A stretch of 64,000 bases of DNA from Ruegeria sp. A3M17 (GTDB lineage: Bacteria > Pseudomonadota > Alphaproteobacteria > Rhodobacterales > Rhodobacteraceae). The first letter of the stretch is position 1. Each line of letters begins with the position of its first letter. Below the pieces are notes generated by a model. It saw only the letters and a list, made by a program, of their open reading frames with translations. It did not search any database and was not told where the DNA came from. The translations under genes were made by a program, and so were the position numbers. Positions 62,059-64,000 of this stretch are shown piece after piece. The stretch covers positions 1 to 64,000 of the forward strand of contig NZ_QOCF01000005.1 of the NCBI RefSeq assembly GCF_003318255.1. Direction: 5' to 3'.

Positions 62059-62307
62059 ATGCTAGAGAAAAAATCATATTCGCTCGAATTGATCTATGTA
62101 CCTGTAAAGCGTGTAAAAACACTTGATAAGAAAAAAGTTCTTACGCTGGCCGAAGATATCCTGAAAAATGGCCAGAAAACCCCGATTCAAATACGAGCAG
62201 ACAACAAAAGGTTTGTGCTGATCGAAGGCCTTCACCGATTGGAGGCCATTCGTGCACTCGGTGGTGATACCGTCGAAGCCTATCTGGTACGTGCCAGATT
62301 ACACTGA
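62059..62307 (+). CDS. Minimal ParB/Srx-domain protein (82 aa)
   Basis: An 82-residue protein that is only a ParB N-terminal/Srx fold: SYSLELIYVPVKRVKTLDKK, then AEDILKNGQKTPIQIRADNK and the nucleotide motif LIEGLHRLEAIRALG. No helix-turn-helix or dimerisation tail is present, so it is not a full centromere-binding ParB. Free-standing ParB/Srx domains occur as nucleases, kinases or regulators near mobile elements. It is followed by a small basic protein at 62620. Confidence 0.75.
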   Translation: MLEKKSYSLELIYVPVKRVKTLDKKKVLTLAEDILKNGQKTPIQIRADNKRFVLIEGLHRLEAIRALGGDTVEAYLVRARLH

Positions 62308-62619
62308 CGGCGTCGCTGGATTGGCAACCTCGCCGCAGCGGATAAGAACGTGCGGATCTCCAATCGCACCGCAGCACGCAAATCTGCACAGTTTCGGCAA
62401 TTCCTTAGACCCGAACGCACGCTGTAAATGCACGCCGCAGCATCCTTAAGTGACCTGTTATGTTTTTGGGGCAAAACAAACCCGTATGAGTTTTCACCTG
62501 GAGGTACGATCGGATTGCTTTGGTTCTTCTTGCCTAAAATCATGTCCAAGCCCGCACTGGGTAGTATCAATCCGGTCTCAAACCTAATAAGCCTGTCTGG
62601 AACCAAAAGAGGACACCCA
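62308..62619. other. Intergenic, no gene recognised
   Basis: About 310 bases. A 64-codon extension of the next frame reaches back to 62428 without a ribosome binding site; the ATG at 62620 has one and is preferred. Confidence 0.3.
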
Positions 62620-62769
62620 ATGCCTAAATCAAAAAAACCCAAGGCAAGGCGCCCGGGTGCAAATCCCGTCAAGAAGCCTGCTTGGCATCAAGCGCTCAAC
62701 GGCACTGCCGGACAACATGGGGAGCGACCAACTAAGACAGGCAAAAAGGCGCAGAACAAATCGGCATAG
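62620..62769 (+). CDS. Small basic protein (49 aa)
   Basis: ATG at 62620 follows AGAGGA. The 49-residue product is Lys/Arg-rich and probably disordered (MPKSKKPKARRPGANPVKKP). It could bind nucleic acid or be a small ribosome-like peptide. No family is recognised. Same strand as the ParB-like gene but 312 bases away. Confidence 0.45.
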   Translation: MPKSKKPKARRPGANPVKKPAWHQALNGTAGQHGERPTKTGKKAQNKSA

Positions 62770-63034
62770 GCCGACTGCAAATTTGAAGTGACTTGGCGAC
62801 ATTGCATATTGGACATCTTGGCCGTTCAAAGCGGCTCATTCCAGACCTTGGTAATGCAGTCGAATCCCACGGCGCAGTTTCGTCAAAGCAGACGTATGGC
62901 AAACGAGTACAAAAACTGTCTTATATGCCAGAAATATGATCCATGGCAGCCAGGCTTTGTCGTCAATTATTGACTGTCTGTCAGGCGGCAGGCATTTCTG
63001 ATAGCCGCTTGCTCAAAACTGATTGGAGCAGGCC
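62770..63034. other. Intergenic, no gene recognised
   Basis: About 265 bases. A 61-codon frame (62788-62973) lacks a ribosome binding site and domain. Confidence 0.3.
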
Positions 63035-63225
63035 CTGACAATCTCATTCAAAGGCGCACCCTTTGTTGCTGGAAATGCACGCCTTCGAAAGTAGAATTGC
63101 GACCGCAACGCTGGATGGGATCAAAGTCGCGCAGATGATTAGAGCGGGCCATTTTGGTGTCGCAATCGGCCCGTTCAACCCGTTTGCGAAGCTAGCCACT
63201 AGGGCTGAAACTTCCACCGGCCTTC
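63035..63225 (+). pseudogene. IS6 transposase remnant A (N-terminus joined to C-terminus)
   Basis: The translation starts TISFKGAPF, the N-terminal stretch of the intact copy (MISFKGAQYP), and after an internal deletion and a frame change continues as MHAFESRIATATLDGIKVAQ, which corresponds to the last 40 residues (FESASATLSGIEVAHMIR). All catalytic residues are missing. Confidence 0.65.
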
Positions 63226-63239
63226 ATTTACTAAAGAAC

Positions 63240-63505
63240 TTTTCGACAAAGCCTAAACAAAATATTGAAACGTTTTGGCTGCCCAATCCCGTTCGAGATG
63301 GTCAGGCGGAAATAACTCAGCAACGTGATTGAACAAGACCATCGGTTCATCAAGCGTCGGATCAAACCGATTTTGGGACTCACGTCTCTCGATTTGGCTG
63401 CATCGACCCTGGCTGGCATCGAACTGGTCAAAATGATCCTTAAAGGTTAATTCACACCTGGTGTCTCGTCGTTTCAGCAGTTCGCCCAACTAGCTGGATA
63501 GTCGA
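63240..63505 (+). pseudogene. IS6 transposase remnant B (C-terminal third)
   Basis: Across a frame change near 63325 the translation gives VIEQDHRFIKRRIKPILGLT, with the catalytic Glu, and then SLDLAASTLAGIELVKMILK, matching the end of the IS6 transposase. It lies head-to-tail with remnant A, so two separate insertions decayed here. Confidence 0.65.
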
Positions 63506-63554
63506 CTTACCAGTTCCATTTTGCAGCTCTAGAAGAATTTGTGACAGGCTCAAA

Positions 63555-64000
63555 TTACATACGCCCGGTTAGAATCTTGACCAAGTCAGGTTCTGCTTTT
63601 TGGGTCTGCTCCAGATCCAAACTGTTTTGAACGTGCAGGAGGTGATGACGAATGGCGTCTTCAGCGGATTGCGGGTCTCCGCTGACGATAGCATCGATAA
63701 TAGATGCGTGCTCATCATCCGGGCAGGTTGAGGCTTGGTTTGTTCCGAACAGTGCTACGATCAGTGAAGTTCGGGTTACCAATTCGCGTACAACGCGGGT
63801 CAGAACCGAGTTCTCATGGCACCTCGCCAGCTCGACATGAAAGGCACCCGAAAGGCTAATAATTTCGGTTCGGTCATCGTTTTGGCGCGCGACTTCTTCC
63901 TTCTCGACATGCGCGCGCAGGGTTTGAACGCCAGTTTCACCAACGTCGCGTGCCAGTTCCCGCACGATCCCGGTTTCAATCATCAGGCGGGCAACAAAAA
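63555..64000 (-). CDS. GntR-family regulator, FCD domain (partial, cut by window end)
   Basis: The frame is open to the window edge and its 5' part is missing. The visible 147 or so residues form the all-helical FCD effector domain of FadR-type GntR regulators: LMIETGIVRELARDVGETGV near the start, the metal/ligand helix HVELARCHENSVLTRVVREL, and DDEHASIIDAIVSGDPQSAE followed by AIRHHL near the end. The His/Asp residues in these helices usually bind a metal and a carboxylate effector. The DNA-binding helix-turn-helix would be encoded beyond 64000. Neighbouring target genes lie outside the window. Confidence 0.8.
   Translation of the reverse strand, partial: FVARLMIETGIVRELARDVGETGVQTLRAHVEKEEVARQNDDRTEIISLSGAFHVELARCHENSVLTRVVRELVTRTSLIVALFGTNQASTCPDDEHASIIDAIVSGDPQSAEDAIRHHLLHVQNSLDLEQTQKAEPDLVKILTGRM

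Noticed and set aside
1..64000. CRISPR arrays, tRNA and rRNA genes
   Set aside because: No regularly spaced direct repeats and no cloverleaf or rRNA-like stretch were seen on either strand; a dedicated scan could not be run.

Overview
The window reads as part of an accessory replicon (large plasmid or chromid) of an alphaproteobacterium, most likely a Rhodobacterales/Roseobacter-group marine bacterium. This is inferred from the protein families and the moderately GC-rich coding style; no rRNA or tRNA is present to fix the taxon. The replicon identity is better supported: a ParA/ParB pair (8986-11431), an intergenic origin-like region with a DnaA box, AT-rich stretch and iteron-like repeats (11432-12010), a Rep_3-type initiator (12011-13270), and three copies of a 15-bp palindrome GTTTCGCnGCGAAAC that are good parS candidates.

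Layout. 0.3-6 kb: an AfuABC/FbpABC-like ABC importer next to two phosphatases, probably for organophosphate uptake. 6.3-7.6 kb: a Fic protein. 8-13.3 kb: an IS6-family element and the partition/replication module. 13.3-20.2 kb: tex, an Ldh2-type oxidoreductase, a YceI-cytochrome c fusion divergent from an ECF sigma/anti-sigma pair, and a DUF1612-like protein. 20.7-22.8 kb: a polysaccharide chain-length/tyrosine-kinase gene interrupted by two in-frame amber codons.

23.3-34 kb: an eight-gene, tightly coupled operon that I cannot assign to a known system. It encodes a subtilisin-like protease without signal peptide, a papain-like cysteine-peptidase candidate, several large proteins of unknown function and an OmpA-C-like protein without signal peptide. 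This is the strongest candidate for an undescribed system.

34-37.4 kb is gene debris: a deleted IS6 transposase, a repeatedly frameshifted VCBS/RHS gene and the C-terminal half of a malic enzyme. 37.5-42.7 kb: an MFS transporter, an acyl-CoA synthetase-like enzyme and a true bacterial pyruvate decarboxylase. 44.3-49.8 kb: an Lrp-type regulator divergent from a catabolic operon (Rieske oxygenase, glyoxalase-like, cupin, glutamine-synthetase-like, MetX-like hydrolase). 50.8-59.6 kb: a class III adenylate cyclase, a triple-RidA fusion, a secreted protein, and a CoA-binding protein/ferredoxin/SBP56 (methanethiol oxidase-like) operon divergent from an IclR regulator. 60-64 kb: a secreted Cys-rich repeat protein, small proteins, a ParB-like domain protein, more IS6 debris and a GntR/FCD regulator cut by the window edge.

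IS6-family sequences (one apparently intact copy and at least six remnants with different internal deletions) recur throughout, separate the functional cassettes, and suggest that this replicon was assembled by repeated IS-mediated rearrangement.
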